From the NCBI GenBank assembly GCA_902800065.1, contig CADCDE010000001.1:1-64000 (forward strand): DNA of 64,000 nt, given 5' to 3'. A model generated the notes under the pieces. It was given only the letters and a program-made list of their open reading frames with translations. It did not search any database and had not been told where the DNA came from. The DNA is from an uncultured Ruminococcus sp. GTDB lineage: Bacteria; Bacillota; Clostridia; Oscillospirales; Acutalibacteraceae. The position numbers and the translations under genes are program-made. Positions 44,043 to 53,216 of the stretch are shown piece by piece. Position 1 is the stretch's first letter, and the number at the start of each line of letters is the position of its first letter.

Positions 44043-46430
44043 ATGGATAAATATGTAGGAAGAAGGCTTGACAGCCGCTATGAAATAAAGGAGCTTATAG
44101 GTGTTGGCGGAATGGCGATGGTCTATAAGGCTTATGACAGCGTTGATGACAAAACGGTTGCTATAAAGATTCTCAAGGATGAATTTTTGGGTAATGCGGA
44201 GTTTATGAGAAGATTCAAGAATGAGTCAAAAGCAATAGCTGTTCTTTCACATCCGAATATAGTAAAGGTATATGATGTCAGCTTCGGTGACAAGATACAG
44301 TATATAGTTATGGAATATATTGACGGTATTACCCTGAAAGAGTATATCGGTCAACAGAAGGTTATTCCTTGGAAAGAGGCTGTGCATTTCACAGTGCAGA
44401 TACTTCAGGCACTTCAGCACGCTCATGAAAAAGGAATAGTTCACAGGGATATCAAGCCCCAGAATATAATGCTTCTTCAGGACGGAAGCATCAAGGTGAC
44501 GGATTTCGGTATTGCAAGGATATCCAACAACGAAACCCGCACCATGACAAGTAAAACTATCGGTTCAGTGCATTATATTGCTCCCGAACAGGCAAGAGGC
44601 GGTGTAATTGACGGCAAGGCTGATATATATTCCGTTGGTGTAATGCTTTATGAGATGCTCACGGGGCAGCTCCCTTTTGAAGCTGACAATGCTGTGTCAG
44701 TCGCTATAATGCAGATGCAGAACGATCCGAAGCCACTTCGTGAGCTTAATGACAAGATACCAGAGGGCATCGAGCAGATAACTCTCAGAGCAATGCGTAA
44801 GGAACCAAAGCAAAGATTTGCTTCTGCAGGAGAAATGCTTGAGGCAATAGAGATGTTCAGACGTGATCCGTCCATAAAGTTCCGTTACACATACTATGTT
44901 GACCAGGCACCGACAAGGGAAGTTGAATCTATAAATACCGTCAAGCTGGTATCTACAAATGACAGTGTATATGAAGATGAATATATTATGGAGGATGATG
45001 ATGTTTCATCAAGCGGATCAAAGAAGTTGGTGACCTTTGTTACAATAGGAATAACATTTCTTGTACTTGTAATGCTCATCGTATTCATAATAAATCTTGC
45101 CCAGACCTTCAGCCGTACAACTGATGTAAAGAGTGTTGACGTACCGAATTTTGTCGGACAGATATATGATGATATACTCAATAACAAGGAATACAAGTTC
45201 AACTATGACATAACGGCAAAATATGATAATACCAAGCCCGTAAATATCGTTCTTTCACAGAATCCCGAGGCAAATTCCAAGCAGATAAAGGAAAATGCAA
45301 CTATCAAGCTGACCATAAACAGCAAGAGTACAAAGGCTGAGGTTCCGAAGGTCAAGAATTATCTTGAAGATGAAGCAATCGGCAAACTCACGGATAAATA
45401 TTTCAATTATGAGATAAAACGTGTGAACAGTGATGATGTCAGCAAGGGATATGTCATAAACTGTGCCCCACAGGAGGGAACAGAACAGTCGATAGGTACT
45501 ATCATAACACTTATAGTAAGCGATGGTCCTACTCCGCAGGAGGTCAAGGTTCCTGATGTAGTGGGAAGAGACTATGATTCTGCAGTATATGAGCTTGAGG
45601 CAGCAGGCTTCAAGACTCAGAAATCAACCGTTGCAAGTGCAGTTACCGCAGGTGAAGTAATACTCACAGATCCGCTTGCAGGCAATATGCTGACTAAGGG
45701 CTCTCTTATCACGATACAGGTAAGTGACGGAAGCAAGATAATCAGAGGTATAGAGCAGTATATAGACCTTCCGAGTGACGAATATGCAGAGATAAAAGTT
45801 ACTATCTATGTTGATGCTGTAAAAGCCGAGGAAGTATCAGGCAAACCTGCATACGGCTTCAGAAAGAGTATTTATCTTGAGCCTGAGGGTGCAAAGAATA
45901 ACAAGAAGACAGTCGTTGTTATGATAGATGACGTAAGATACGAGGCATTTACATTTGACTTCAAGAATCAGACAGTCACAAGAGATTATCTCAATACAGA
46001 TTACAGAGTAAAACAGGGCTCTGATCCGCTTGAAAAGGAAAAGAACAATGCTATATACTCACTTGAAAATTATATAAGTGATATGTCCGAATATTATGAA
46101 GACGATCAGAATACCATGTATAGTATCATAAACGAGTACAGAAGCTATATAAGAAATTCAACGAGCGAGTCCGAAATAAATGACTATCTCAGCGAAGGTC
46201 AGGGCAAGCTGGACGGATTTGAGCCAATACCCGAAGAACCTTCTGAGGAAGAACCGTCTGAAGAAGAACCGTCAGAGGAAGAACCTTCTGAGGAAGAACC
46301 TTCTGAGGAAGAACCGTCTGAAGACGAGCCTTCTGAGGAAGAACAGCCCGTTAATGAAGAACCCGAATCAACACCTGTACTTTTCGACTATGTAAGACAT
46401 GGTTATGAAGTGATCTTGGGAAATCTTTGA
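44043..46430 (+). CDS. prkC: PASTA-domain Ser/Thr kinase PrkC with EEPSE-repeat tail
   Basis: 795 residues. Cytoplasmic kinase domain (about 1-270): GVGGMAMVYKA, VAIKIL (Lys), HRDIKPQNIM, DFGIAR and APEQARG. One membrane helix (about 329-356) and three extracellular PASTA domains follow (about 366-433, 434-501, 502-568; typical DVPNFVGQ, EVPKVKNY, KVPDVVGRDY). A further extracellular region includes a run of seven EEPSE-type pentapeptides (about 729-765), a feature I do not recall from B. subtilis PrkC. PASTA kinases sense muropeptides and link wall state to growth and spore germination. Confidence 0.96.
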   Translation: MDKYVGRRLDSRYEIKELIGVGGMAMVYKAYDSVDDKTVAIKILKDEFLGNAEFMRRFKNESKAIAVLSHPNIVKVYDVSFGDKIQYIVMEYIDGITLKEYIGQQKVIPWKEAVHFTVQILQALQHAHEKGIVHRDIKPQNIMLLQDGSIKVTDFGIARISNNETRTMTSKTIGSVHYIAPEQARGGVIDGKADIYSVGVMLYEMLTGQLPFEADNAVSVAIMQMQNDPKPLRELNDKIPEGIEQITLRAMRKEPKQRFASAGEMLEAIEMFRRDPSIKFRYTYYVDQAPTREVESINTVKLVSTNDSVYEDEYIMEDDDVSSSGSKKLVTFVTIGITFLVLVMLIVFIINLAQTFSRTTDVKSVDVPNFVGQIYDDILNNKEYKFNYDITAKYDNTKPVNIVLSQNPEANSKQIKENATIKLTINSKSTKAEVPKVKNYLEDEAIGKLTDKYFNYEIKRVNSDDVSKGYVINCAPQEGTEQSIGTIITLIVSDGPTPQEVKVPDVVGRDYDSAVYELEAAGFKTQKSTVASAVTAGEVILTDPLAGNMLTKGSLITIQVSDGSKIIRGIEQYIDLPSDEYAEIKVTIYVDAVKAEEVSGKPAYGFRKSIYLEPEGAKNNKKTVVVMIDDVRYEAFTFDFKNQTVTRDYLNTDYRVKQGSDPLEKEKNNAIYSLENYISDMSEYYEDDQNTMYSIINEYRSYIRNSTSESEINDYLSEGQGKLDGFEPIPEEPSEEEPSEEEPSEEEPSEEEPSEEEPSEDEPSEEEQPVNEEPESTPVLFDYVRHGYEVILGNL

Positions 46431-46444
46431 GGTAATAATATAAA

Positions 46445-47329
46445 ATGGATAAAATTTTAACAACAGGATTGATTGTTAAGGCTATCAGCGGTTTCTACTA
46501 TGTTGAAACCGCTGAAATGCTATGTGAATGTAAGGCAAGAGGAGCCTTCAGGAAAAAGGGACTGAGTCCGTGCGTTGGTGACAGGGTGAATATAAGCCTT
46601 TCAGATGACAGCAAGGGAACTGTTGAGGAGATACTTCCACGAAGAAATCATATCATAAGACCGCCTCTTGCAAATCTTGACAGGCTTTTTATAGTATCAT
46701 CAGTTGCAGAGCCGTCTCCGAATACAGTTATTATAGATAAAATAACTGCTGTTGCGGTAAGCAAGGGGATAGAACCGATAATAATATTCACAAAATCCGA
46801 TCTGGCGGACTGCTCGGAGCTTTTGGATATATATAAAAGCTCAGGTATAACAGCGTTGTCATACAGCATAAAAACAGGTGAGGGAAAAGAAAATATACTT
46901 GCCTTGCTTGAAAATAAAATATCCGCATTTACGGGAAATACGGGTGTCGGAAAATCTTCAATGTTAAATTCACTTTTTCCGGAATTTGAGATACAGACTG
47001 CTGAAATAAGCAAAAAACTCGGCAGAGGCAGGCATACAACAAGACATAGTGAACTGTATAAGATACATGGCGGATATGTTGCCGATACACCGGGCTTTTC
47101 AACAGTCGATATAGAAAGATATGAAATTATCGAGCTTGAAAAAATACAGCAGTGTTTCCCTGAATTTTCAGAGTATATTTGTGATTGTAAATTCACAGGC
47201 TGTTCACATACCGTTGAAAAGGGCTGTGCAGTATTGCAGGCACTGGCTGACGGTAAGATATCAAAGTCAAGGCATGAAAGCTATAAATATATGTACAATG
47301 AAATGAAGGCTATTCCTAAATGGGGGTGA
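46445..47329 (+). CDS. rsgA: Ribosome small-subunit-dependent GTPase A
   Basis: 294 residues. Circularly permuted GTPase: G4 (IIFTKSDLAD) precedes G1 (GNTGVGKSSMLNSL), then GRGRHTTRHSE and DTPGFSTVD; the C-terminal zinc motif has the CDCKFTGCSHTVEKGCAV Cys/His set, and the N-terminal OB fold is present. It checks late 30S assembly. ATG 46445 follows GAGGTAATAATATAAA. Confidence 0.95.
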   Translation: MDKILTTGLIVKAISGFYYVETAEMLCECKARGAFRKKGLSPCVGDRVNISLSDDSKGTVEEILPRRNHIIRPPLANLDRLFIVSSVAEPSPNTVIIDKITAVAVSKGIEPIIIFTKSDLADCSELLDIYKSSGITALSYSIKTGEGKENILALLENKISAFTGNTGVGKSSMLNSLFPEFEIQTAEISKKLGRGRHTTRHSELYKIHGGYVADTPGFSTVDIERYEIIELEKIQQCFPEFSEYICDCKFTGCSHTVEKGCAVLQALADGKISKSRHESYKYMYNEMKAIPKWG

Positions 47330-47333
47330 CTTT

Positions 47334-47954
47334 GTGAATAGATGTATTATAATAGGGGCGTCACCCGAATGCAATATAAATATAATTTCCGAAAAAGTAA
47401 ATCAAGATGATTGTATAGTATGTGCAGATGGCGGATATAAATATGCAATGAGTGCAGGAATAAAGCCTGATATTATAATAGGCGATTTTGATTCATCAGA
47501 GTTTCCCGAAAATTTAGAGTGTGAAAAAATAAAATTGCCTGTTCATAAAGATGATACAGACACAATGTATTGTGTCAGAGAATGTATTGACAGGGGATAC
47601 AGGGAATTTCTGCTTTTCGGAATGACGGGCGGAAGAACAGACCATACTTATGCAAATTTCTGTACACTGCTTTATTTGTCGCAAAGAGATATAAAAGCAT
47701 CTTTATTTGACAGTGAAAATGAGATTTTTGTCATGACCTCTGGAAAAAGAGTTATAGAAAATAAAAAAGAGCATATATTTTCGATATTTCCTTTCGGGTG
47801 CGAAAAATGCACTGTAAGTCTTGACGGATTTGAATATGGTCTTGAAAATGGAATTTTAAATGCTGAGTTTCCGTTGGGAGTAAGCAATGTAATAAAGTCT
47901 GATGAAGCGAAAATAACTTTGCACGAGGGCAGTGCAATATGTATGTTGAGGTGA
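47334..47954 (+). CDS. thiN: Thiamine pyrophosphokinase
   Basis: GTG 47334 with GGGGGTG upstream; 206 residues. CADGGYKYAMSAGIKPDIII followed by GDFDSSE, and KDDTDTMYCV then GMTGGRTDHTYANF, are the ThiN/TPK motifs binding thiamine and ATP-Mg. It makes thiamine diphosphate. In B. subtilis rpe lies between rsgA and thiN; it is absent here. Confidence 0.94.
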   Translation: MNRCIIIGASPECNINIISEKVNQDDCIVCADGGYKYAMSAGIKPDIIIGDFDSSEFPENLECEKIKLPVHKDDTDTMYCVRECIDRGYREFLLFGMTGGRTDHTYANFCTLLYLSQRDIKASLFDSENEIFVMTSGKRVIENKKEHIFSIFPFGCEKCTVSLDGFEYGLENGILNAEFPLGVSNVIKSDEAKITLHEGSAICMLR

Positions 47955-47961
47955 TAATTAT

Positions 47962-49158
47962 ATGTTGAAGAATAAAGTTGTTGTAGTTGGAGTAACGGGA
48001 AGTATTGCAGCTTATAAATCTGCACAGCTTGTAAGTGATTTGGTAAAAGAGGGCTGTGAAGTTCATGTTATAATGACGGAAAATGCCGTTAATTTTATCA
48101 ATCCGATTACTTTTGAGACTCTTACAGGTAGAAAGTGCCTTGTTGATACATTCGACAGGAATTTTGAATACAGTGTGACACACGTTTCACTTTCACAGAA
48201 AGCGGATGTATTCATGATAGCTCCTGCATCAGCAAATATTATCGGCAAAATAGCGAATGGCATAGCTGATGATATGCTGTCAACTATGGTAATGGCTGCA
48301 AAATGTCCTGTACTGATAGCACCTGCTATGAATAAATATATGTTTATGAATACGATAGTTCAGGAGAATATCGAAAAATTGAAAAGGCATGATTACAGGA
48401 TAATATCCCCGGCAGTGGGCAGACTTGCCTGTAATGATACAGGAGTCGGAAAATTGCCTGATGTTGATGTTCTTATTGAACATATAAAACATGAAATTGC
48501 ACATGAAAAGGATTATAAAGGGCTGAAAGTGCTTATCACAGCAGGACCTACTCAGGAATCCCTTGATCCTGTGAGATATATAACAAATCATTCATCAGGA
48601 AAAATGGGCTATGCTATTGCACAGGCGGCTTCTGAAAGAGGAGCGGAAGTTGTATTGGTAAGCGGTGAGGTTAGTATAAAACCACCGATATTTGCGGAAT
48701 GTATCAATGTGAAATCGGCTGAGGAGATGTTCAATGCCGTTGCAGAAAATCTGTCTGACAGTGATGTAGTGATAATGGCAGCGGCAGTTGCGGATTATAC
48801 ACCTGACAGCTACAGTGATAACAAGATAAAAAAGAGTGACGGAGATATGTCGATATCGCTGAAAAGAACAAAGGATATTCTGAAATATGCAGGAGAGCAT
48901 AAAGCTGATGGTCAGATAATATGCGGATTTTCAATGGAAACAGAAAATCTTGTCGAAAATTCAAGGCAGAAGCTCGAAAAGAAAAATTGTGATATGATAG
49001 CCGCAAACAGCATAAAGCAAAGCGGAGCAGGATTTAAGACCGATACCAATGTGATAACACTGATTACCGAAGATGATATAAAAGAATTGCCATTGATGTC
49101 AAAGTATGATGCTGCAAATAATATACTTGATGAATTGATGAAACTTAAAAAAATTTAA
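47962..49158 (+). CDS. coaBC: Bifunctional phosphopantothenoylcysteine decarboxylase/synthetase
   Basis: 398 residues. The N-terminal CoaC flavoprotein half has GVTGSIAAYKSAQL, TETHVS-like VTHVSLS (His) and PAMNKYMF; the C-terminal CoaB half has ITAGPTQESLDPVRYITNHS and MAAAVADY. The two steps of coenzyme A synthesis run from phosphopantothenate to phosphopantetheine. It is placed after thiN rather than before priA. Confidence 0.96.
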   Translation: MLKNKVVVVGVTGSIAAYKSAQLVSDLVKEGCEVHVIMTENAVNFINPITFETLTGRKCLVDTFDRNFEYSVTHVSLSQKADVFMIAPASANIIGKIANGIADDMLSTMVMAAKCPVLIAPAMNKYMFMNTIVQENIEKLKRHDYRIISPAVGRLACNDTGVGKLPDVDVLIEHIKHEIAHEKDYKGLKVLITAGPTQESLDPVRYITNHSSGKMGYAIAQAASERGAEVVLVSGEVSIKPPIFAECINVKSAEEMFNAVAENLSDSDVVIMAAAVADYTPDSYSDNKIKKSDGDMSISLKRTKDILKYAGEHKADGQIICGFSMETENLVENSRQKLEKKNCDMIAANSIKQSGAGFKTDTNVITLITEDDIKELPLMSKYDAANNILDELMKLKKI

Positions 49159-49284
49159 GTGTTGATTAATAAATTGTTTTAATAAGATATCAAATTTGTT
49201 AGCACATTTTTTGAAGACATGAGTTATAATATAAACATCAAAGGCAAACAAAATTAAATTAAATATAAATCGGAGGTAACAATT

Positions 49285-50790
49285 ATGGAAAACAAGGAAT
49301 TTTTTGAAAATAACGGATTTGAGGCAGAGAACAATACACAGCCAATAAATGAATATCAGAAGACAGTATATCCCGAATACACACAGCAGAAGCCTGTTGA
49401 AGCAATTCCCGAACAGCAGTACAATGAAATGTTTTCACACAGTCAGGATACCGCTCCGATATATAATCCTGCTTATCCTGAGATATACAGTGACGGATAT
49501 AATAATACCGAGCCTGTCAAGAAAACTAAAAAGAACGGCAAAAAAATTGCTCTTATCGCAGGAACACTTGCCCTTGCATTGTGTGTAGGATTCGGCGGCG
49601 GAGTTTTAGGCTCATACGTTGCAGGAAACTCCAATACAAATGCTATTGTTAAAAACGGTGTCAGTATCAACGCAAAGACAACTCAGGGTACGGATTCGGG
49701 CTTGAATATAATACAGGCTTCAAAGAGTGACAACGGTCCCACAAATGTAGAAGAAGTTGTTTCAATGGTAAAGGATTCGGTTGTTGAGATAACAACAGAG
49801 GTAACAAAGTACGGTACATTCTATGGACAGTATGTTGCACAGGGTGCAGGAAGCGGCGTTATAATATCAAGTGACGGCTATATTGTAACTAATAATCATG
49901 TTATTGAAGATGCCACAAGCATAAAAGTAACTCTCACGGACGGCAAAGAATATGATGCAAAGCTCATAGGCACAGATGAAGAGCTTGATGTAGCTCTTAT
50001 CAAGATAGAGGCTGATGACCTGACTGTTGCAGTTCTTGGTTCATCATCAGATCTGAATCTCGGAGAAGCAGCAATAGTTATAGGTAATCCTCTCGGACAG
50101 CTTGGCGGTACGGTCACTCAGGGTATCATAAGTGCTTTGGACAGGTCTATACAGCTTGACGGCAAAACAATGGAGCTTCTCCAGACAGATGCAGCTATCA
50201 ACCCTGGTAATTCAGGCGGTGGTTTGTTCGATTCGGAAGGAAATCTTATCGGTATAATCGTAGCGAAATCCACAAGCTCATCTGACGGTACATCTCTTGA
50301 AGGTCTCGGATTTGCTATCCCGATAGACAATGTAAAGAAAATTCTTGGTGACCTCAAGACAAAGGGCTATGTGGGCAGAGCAGTGCTTGGAATATCAGCA
50401 GTTGATGTTCTTGATGATACAACAGCAAGGCGTTATAACGTTGACAGACAGGGTGTATATATCTACTCAATTACTGATGGCGGTGCTGCAGATAATGCAG
50501 GTCTTATGGTCGGTGACTGTATACTGAAATTTGATGGTGTTGAAGTGACTTCAAAAGATGTTCTTTCCTCGGAAATATCAAAACACAGTGCAGGAGATAA
50601 AGTTACACTGACGATATATCGTGACGGCAAGGAACAGGATATTGAAGTTGTACTGACTGAAAGTACAAATCAGAATACTCAGAAAAACAGCAACAACTTC
50701 AATAAAAACGGCGGCAACAGCAATGATGACGGCGGATATTATAATCAGTATCCCGATAATATCGAGGACTGGTTCAGAATATTCAACTAA
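49285..50790 (+). CDS. htrA: HtrA/DegP-like membrane serine protease
   Basis: 501 residues. An 86-residue Gln/Asn/Pro-rich cytoplasmic head, one membrane helix (about 87-114), a trypsin-like domain with TNNHVIEDA (His near 205), LDVALIKIE (Asp near 235) and NPGNSGGGLFD (Ser near 310), then a PDZ domain (about 375-465) and an Asn/Gly-rich tail. It degrades or refolds misfolded exported proteins. ATG 49285 follows GGAGGTAAC. The gene stands alone. Confidence 0.95.
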   Translation: MENKEFFENNGFEAENNTQPINEYQKTVYPEYTQQKPVEAIPEQQYNEMFSHSQDTAPIYNPAYPEIYSDGYNNTEPVKKTKKNGKKIALIAGTLALALCVGFGGGVLGSYVAGNSNTNAIVKNGVSINAKTTQGTDSGLNIIQASKSDNGPTNVEEVVSMVKDSVVEITTEVTKYGTFYGQYVAQGAGSGVIISSDGYIVTNNHVIEDATSIKVTLTDGKEYDAKLIGTDEELDVALIKIEADDLTVAVLGSSSDLNLGEAAIVIGNPLGQLGGTVTQGIISALDRSIQLDGKTMELLQTDAAINPGNSGGGLFDSEGNLIGIIVAKSTSSSDGTSLEGLGFAIPIDNVKKILGDLKTKGYVGRAVLGISAVDVLDDTTARRYNVDRQGVYIYSITDGGAADNAGLMVGDCILKFDGVEVTSKDVLSSEISKHSAGDKVTLTIYRDGKEQDIEVVLTESTNQNTQKNSNNFNKNGGNSNDDGGYYNQYPDNIEDWFRIFN

Positions 50791-50815
50791 ATATTTTGGT
50801 TTTTGAAAAAATAGT

Positions 50816-50844
50816 TTGACATAATAATATATTTGGTGTATAAT
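50816..50844 (+). promoter_or_regulatory. Consensus promoter before comEB
   Basis: TTGACA (50816-50821), 17 nt, TATAAT (50839-50844). A strong hairpin follows at 50893-50935 (GATAAGCCACA / TGTGGCTTATT-like arms), between this promoter and the next gene. It lacks a clean U-run. Confidence 0.85.
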
Positions 50845-50971
50845 TGTGTAAAGTAAAAAAGTTTTTCTACCTTTCTTTCATAATTTTCTCCTCTATCAGA
50901 TAAGCCACATTCTTTGGGAGTGTGGCTTATTGTTGATTTATTAATATTTTTTAGGAATGGAGTGTAATGCA

Positions 50972-51457
50972 ATGCGTACAGACAAGATAAACTATTATTT
51001 GGATATAGCCGAAACGGTACTTGAAAGAGGAACGTGTCTCAGGAGAAATTACGGTGCTATAATAGTCAATAATGACCAGATAATCTCCACGGGATATGTC
51101 GGGGCACCAAGAGGACGTAAAAATTGTATAGATATGGGAGTATGTGTCAGGGAAAACCTGAAGGTTCCCAGAGGGGAAAGATATGAGCTTTGCCGTTCAG
51201 TTCATGCCGAACAGAATGCGATAATACATGCCTCACGTGAAAATATGATAGGAGCAACGCTTTATCTTGTGGGCAAGGATGCCAAAACAGGGGCTTATGT
51301 TGAAAATGCCTCAGCGTGTTCGATGTGCAAGAGAATGATAATCAATGCAGGCATTGAAAAGGTTATTATAAGAAACAGCAAAGAAAGATATACAGTTGTT
51401 GAAGTCAAAGAATGGATAGAAAATGACGAATCACTTGAGGGAACTTTTGGATATTAA
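50972..51457 (+). CDS. dCMP deaminase-like cytidylate deaminase (ComEB family)
   Basis: ATG 50972 with GGAG 9 nt upstream is preferred over ATG 50957. 161 residues. Zinc site: VHAEQNAI (His-Ala-Glu) and ACSMCKRM (CxxC); STGYVGAPRGRKNC is the family loop. It deaminates dCMP to dUMP for thymidylate synthesis. ComEB is a B. subtilis name for this family. Confidence 0.93.
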   Translation: MRTDKINYYLDIAETVLERGTCLRRNYGAIIVNNDQIISTGYVGAPRGRKNCIDMGVCVRENLKVPRGERYELCRSVHAEQNAIIHASRENMIGATLYLVGKDAKTGAYVENASACSMCKRMIINAGIEKVIIRNSKERYTVVEVKEWIENDESLEGTFGY

Positions 51458-51478
51458 AAAAAATTTTTTAAAAAAATA

Positions 51479-51507
51479 TTTACGATTGTGTAAAAGTGTG
51501 CTATAAT
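51479..51507 (+). promoter_or_regulatory. mscL promoter
   Basis: TTTACG (51479-51484), 17 nt, TATAAT (51502-51507). Confidence 0.7.
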
Positions 51508-51544
51508 ATATCCATAAAATTTTTAAAGAAAGGAGAAAAATATT

Positions 51545-52051
51545 ATGAGTAAATTTATTACTGAATTTAAAGAATTTGTCATGAGAGGTAATGTTCTTGA
51601 CCTGGCAGTCGGCGTTATCATAGGCGGAGCTTTCAATACAATCGTAACTTCACTTTGTAATGATGTTATAATGCCTGGTATCGGCTGGATAGTATCAGCA
51701 GTTTCAGGTCAGAGCTTTGTCAATGCTGAAACAGGTCAGCCTGATTTCTCCAAGGCAACAGAGGCTTTGAATGTTGGTCCGATAGGCTTTGGCAAATTCG
51801 CAGCAGCTATAATAAACTTCTTACTTATGGCACTTATCATCTTCATTCTGGTAAAGTCCATCAATAAGCTGATGGCTATCCCGAAGAAAAAGAAGGAAGA
51901 AGAACCCGCAGCTCCTACAACAAAGAAGTGTCCGTTCTGTATCAGCGAAATAGACATAGCTGCAACACGCTGTCCTCATTGTACAGCTGTAATTGAGCTT
52001 GCAGCTGAGGCTCTTGCAGAGGACGACAAAAAAGAAACTGTGAAAAAATAA
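51545..52051 (+). CDS. mscL: Large-conductance mechanosensitive channel with C-terminal zinc ribbon
   Basis: 168 residues, longer than the usual 130-150. The first 118 residues are MscL: FKEFVMRGNVLDLAVGVIIG then GAFNTIVTSL (TM1), a periplasmic loop, and TM2 (FLLMALIIFILVKSINKL). A linker of Lys/Glu leads to KKCPFCISEIDIAATRCPHC, a two-CxxC zinc ribbon (about 127-150). The channel releases solutes on hypo-osmotic shock; the ribbon may serve assembly or interaction. ATG 51545 follows AAAGGAGAAA. Confidence 0.95.
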   Translation: MSKFITEFKEFVMRGNVLDLAVGVIIGGAFNTIVTSLCNDVIMPGIGWIVSAVSGQSFVNAETGQPDFSKATEALNVGPIGFGKFAAAIINFLLMALIIFILVKSINKLMAIPKKKKEEEPAAPTTKKCPFCISEIDIAATRCPHCTAVIELAAEALAEDDKKETVKK

Positions 52052-52061
52052 ATGCAGTTTT

Positions 52062-52283
52062 TCAAAGAGTAAAATCATCGGCGGTAAATTTGGGAAGTGT
52101 CGGTGCAGATCTTGGCTCTCTTTTGAGAGGGTCGTATTCATACCTTTTACAGGTATTTTCAATAGCTGTACCATAAGCACAACTTGGATTGCCGCCGTTA
52201 TTTTTTTGATAAAAACGGCAGTATTCACAGGCAGGCGGGATGTTGTTCCCGAAAAGCTTTTTCTTGTTAAAAATTTTAAGCAT
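52062..52283 (-). CDS. Small Cys-rich protein, 73 aa, unknown
   Basis: ATG 52283 with AAGGAAAAA upstream. Four cysteines in ACEYCRFYQKNNGGNPSCAY and NTCKRYEYDP form a compact possible metal site (C-x2-C...C...C). It is short and cytoplasmic, convergent with mscL and divergent from pgeF. The family is known to me only as conserved hypothetical. Confidence 0.75.
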   Translation of the reverse strand: MLKIFNKKKLFGNNIPPACEYCRFYQKNNGGNPSCAYGTAIENTCKRYEYDPLKREPRSAPTLPKFTADDFTL

Positions 52284-52331
52284 AATAATTTTTCCTTTCA
52301 TTAACAAAAGAATTTCAGAGGATTTTGAGAA

Positions 52332-53165
52332 ATGATATTTAAAAGTAAGAACACAGACTTGAATTTTGTTGACGGAGTGGGATTTCTGACATTTCCGTCA
52401 CTATCGGAATTGGATTTTGTCCGCCATGCGTTTTCAACGAGGATAGGCGGAGTCAGTACAGATGAGTTTAAATCCATGAATCTGAACTTTAAAAGAGGGG
52501 ATGATCCTGAAAAAGTTACAGAAAATTATAAGATTTTCTGTAAGGCGGCGGGATTTGATTATAATACGCTTGTAAGCTCATCACAGGATCATCATGTAAA
52601 TGTCAGATGTGTAACGAGTGCCGACTGCGGTATCGGGATATTCCGTGAGCATGATATGCCGAGTGTAGATGCACTTGTCACCAATGAACCGAATGTAACG
52701 CTTGTAACACATTATGCGGACTGTACACCCTTGTATTTTGCCGATCCCGAAAAGAAGGTCATAGCATTGGCTCATGCAGGCTGGAAAGGAACTGTCGGAA
52801 AGGTGGGTGAAGCGACTGTTGAGGTAATGACGGAAAAATACGGCTGTGATCCGACAGATATAATATGCGTGGTCGGTCCTGCAATAGGCTTTTGCTGTTA
52901 TGAAGTTGATACGCCTGTATATGAAGAATTTGCATCACTAACGGAGCTGAAGCCTGCATATTTTACGAAAAGTCTGGGACATGGAAAATATAAGATAGAC
53001 TTAAAGGAAACAAATAGAAGGATGTTGCTTGAAGCAGGTCTTTTGAGTATAAATATATCCATAAGTGATGTCTGTACAAAGTGTAACAGCGGATTGTTGT
53101 ATTCCCACCGTGCAAGCGGAGGAAAACGTGGCGGACTGATTGCCATGATGGCAATGATTAAGTGA
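52332..53165 (+). CDS. pgeF: PgeF/YlmD family laccase-domain protein
   Basis: 277 residues. RHAFSTRIGGVS, HYADCTPLYF (Zn/Cu-site His-Cys), AHAGWKGTVG (His) and GPAIGFCCYEV are the family's metal motifs. Members hydrolyse the L-Ser mis-incorporated UDP-MurNAc in E. coli and have purine nucleosidase or oxidase activity in others. ATG 52332 is used. Confidence 0.93.
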   Translation: MIFKSKNTDLNFVDGVGFLTFPSLSELDFVRHAFSTRIGGVSTDEFKSMNLNFKRGDDPEKVTENYKIFCKAAGFDYNTLVSSSQDHHVNVRCVTSADCGIGIFREHDMPSVDALVTNEPNVTLVTHYADCTPLYFADPEKKVIALAHAGWKGTVGKVGEATVEVMTEKYGCDPTDIICVVGPAIGFCCYEVDTPVYEEFASLTELKPAYFTKSLGHGKYKIDLKETNRRMLLEAGLLSINISISDVCTKCNSGLLYSHRASGGKRGGLIAMMAMIK

Positions 53166-53215
53166 GGAGTGAGGAATGAGGAGTGACAAGTATTTCTCAC
53201 TCCTCATTTTTGGAT
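53163..53215 (+). terminator. Repeat-derived terminator after pgeF
   Basis: GAGGAGTGAGGAATGAGGAG-type units (53165-53187) end in AATGAGGAGTGA, which pairs with TCACTCCTCATT, followed by TTTTT. The same unit family is the intergenic arrays elsewhere. Confidence 0.8.
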
Positions 53216-53216
53216 A

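Noticed and set aside
46228-46350. Short regular repeats suggestive of a CRISPR array
   Set aside because: The repeats are in frame within prkC and encode EEPSE units; there are no spacers. No CRISPR array or cas gene is seen in the window.
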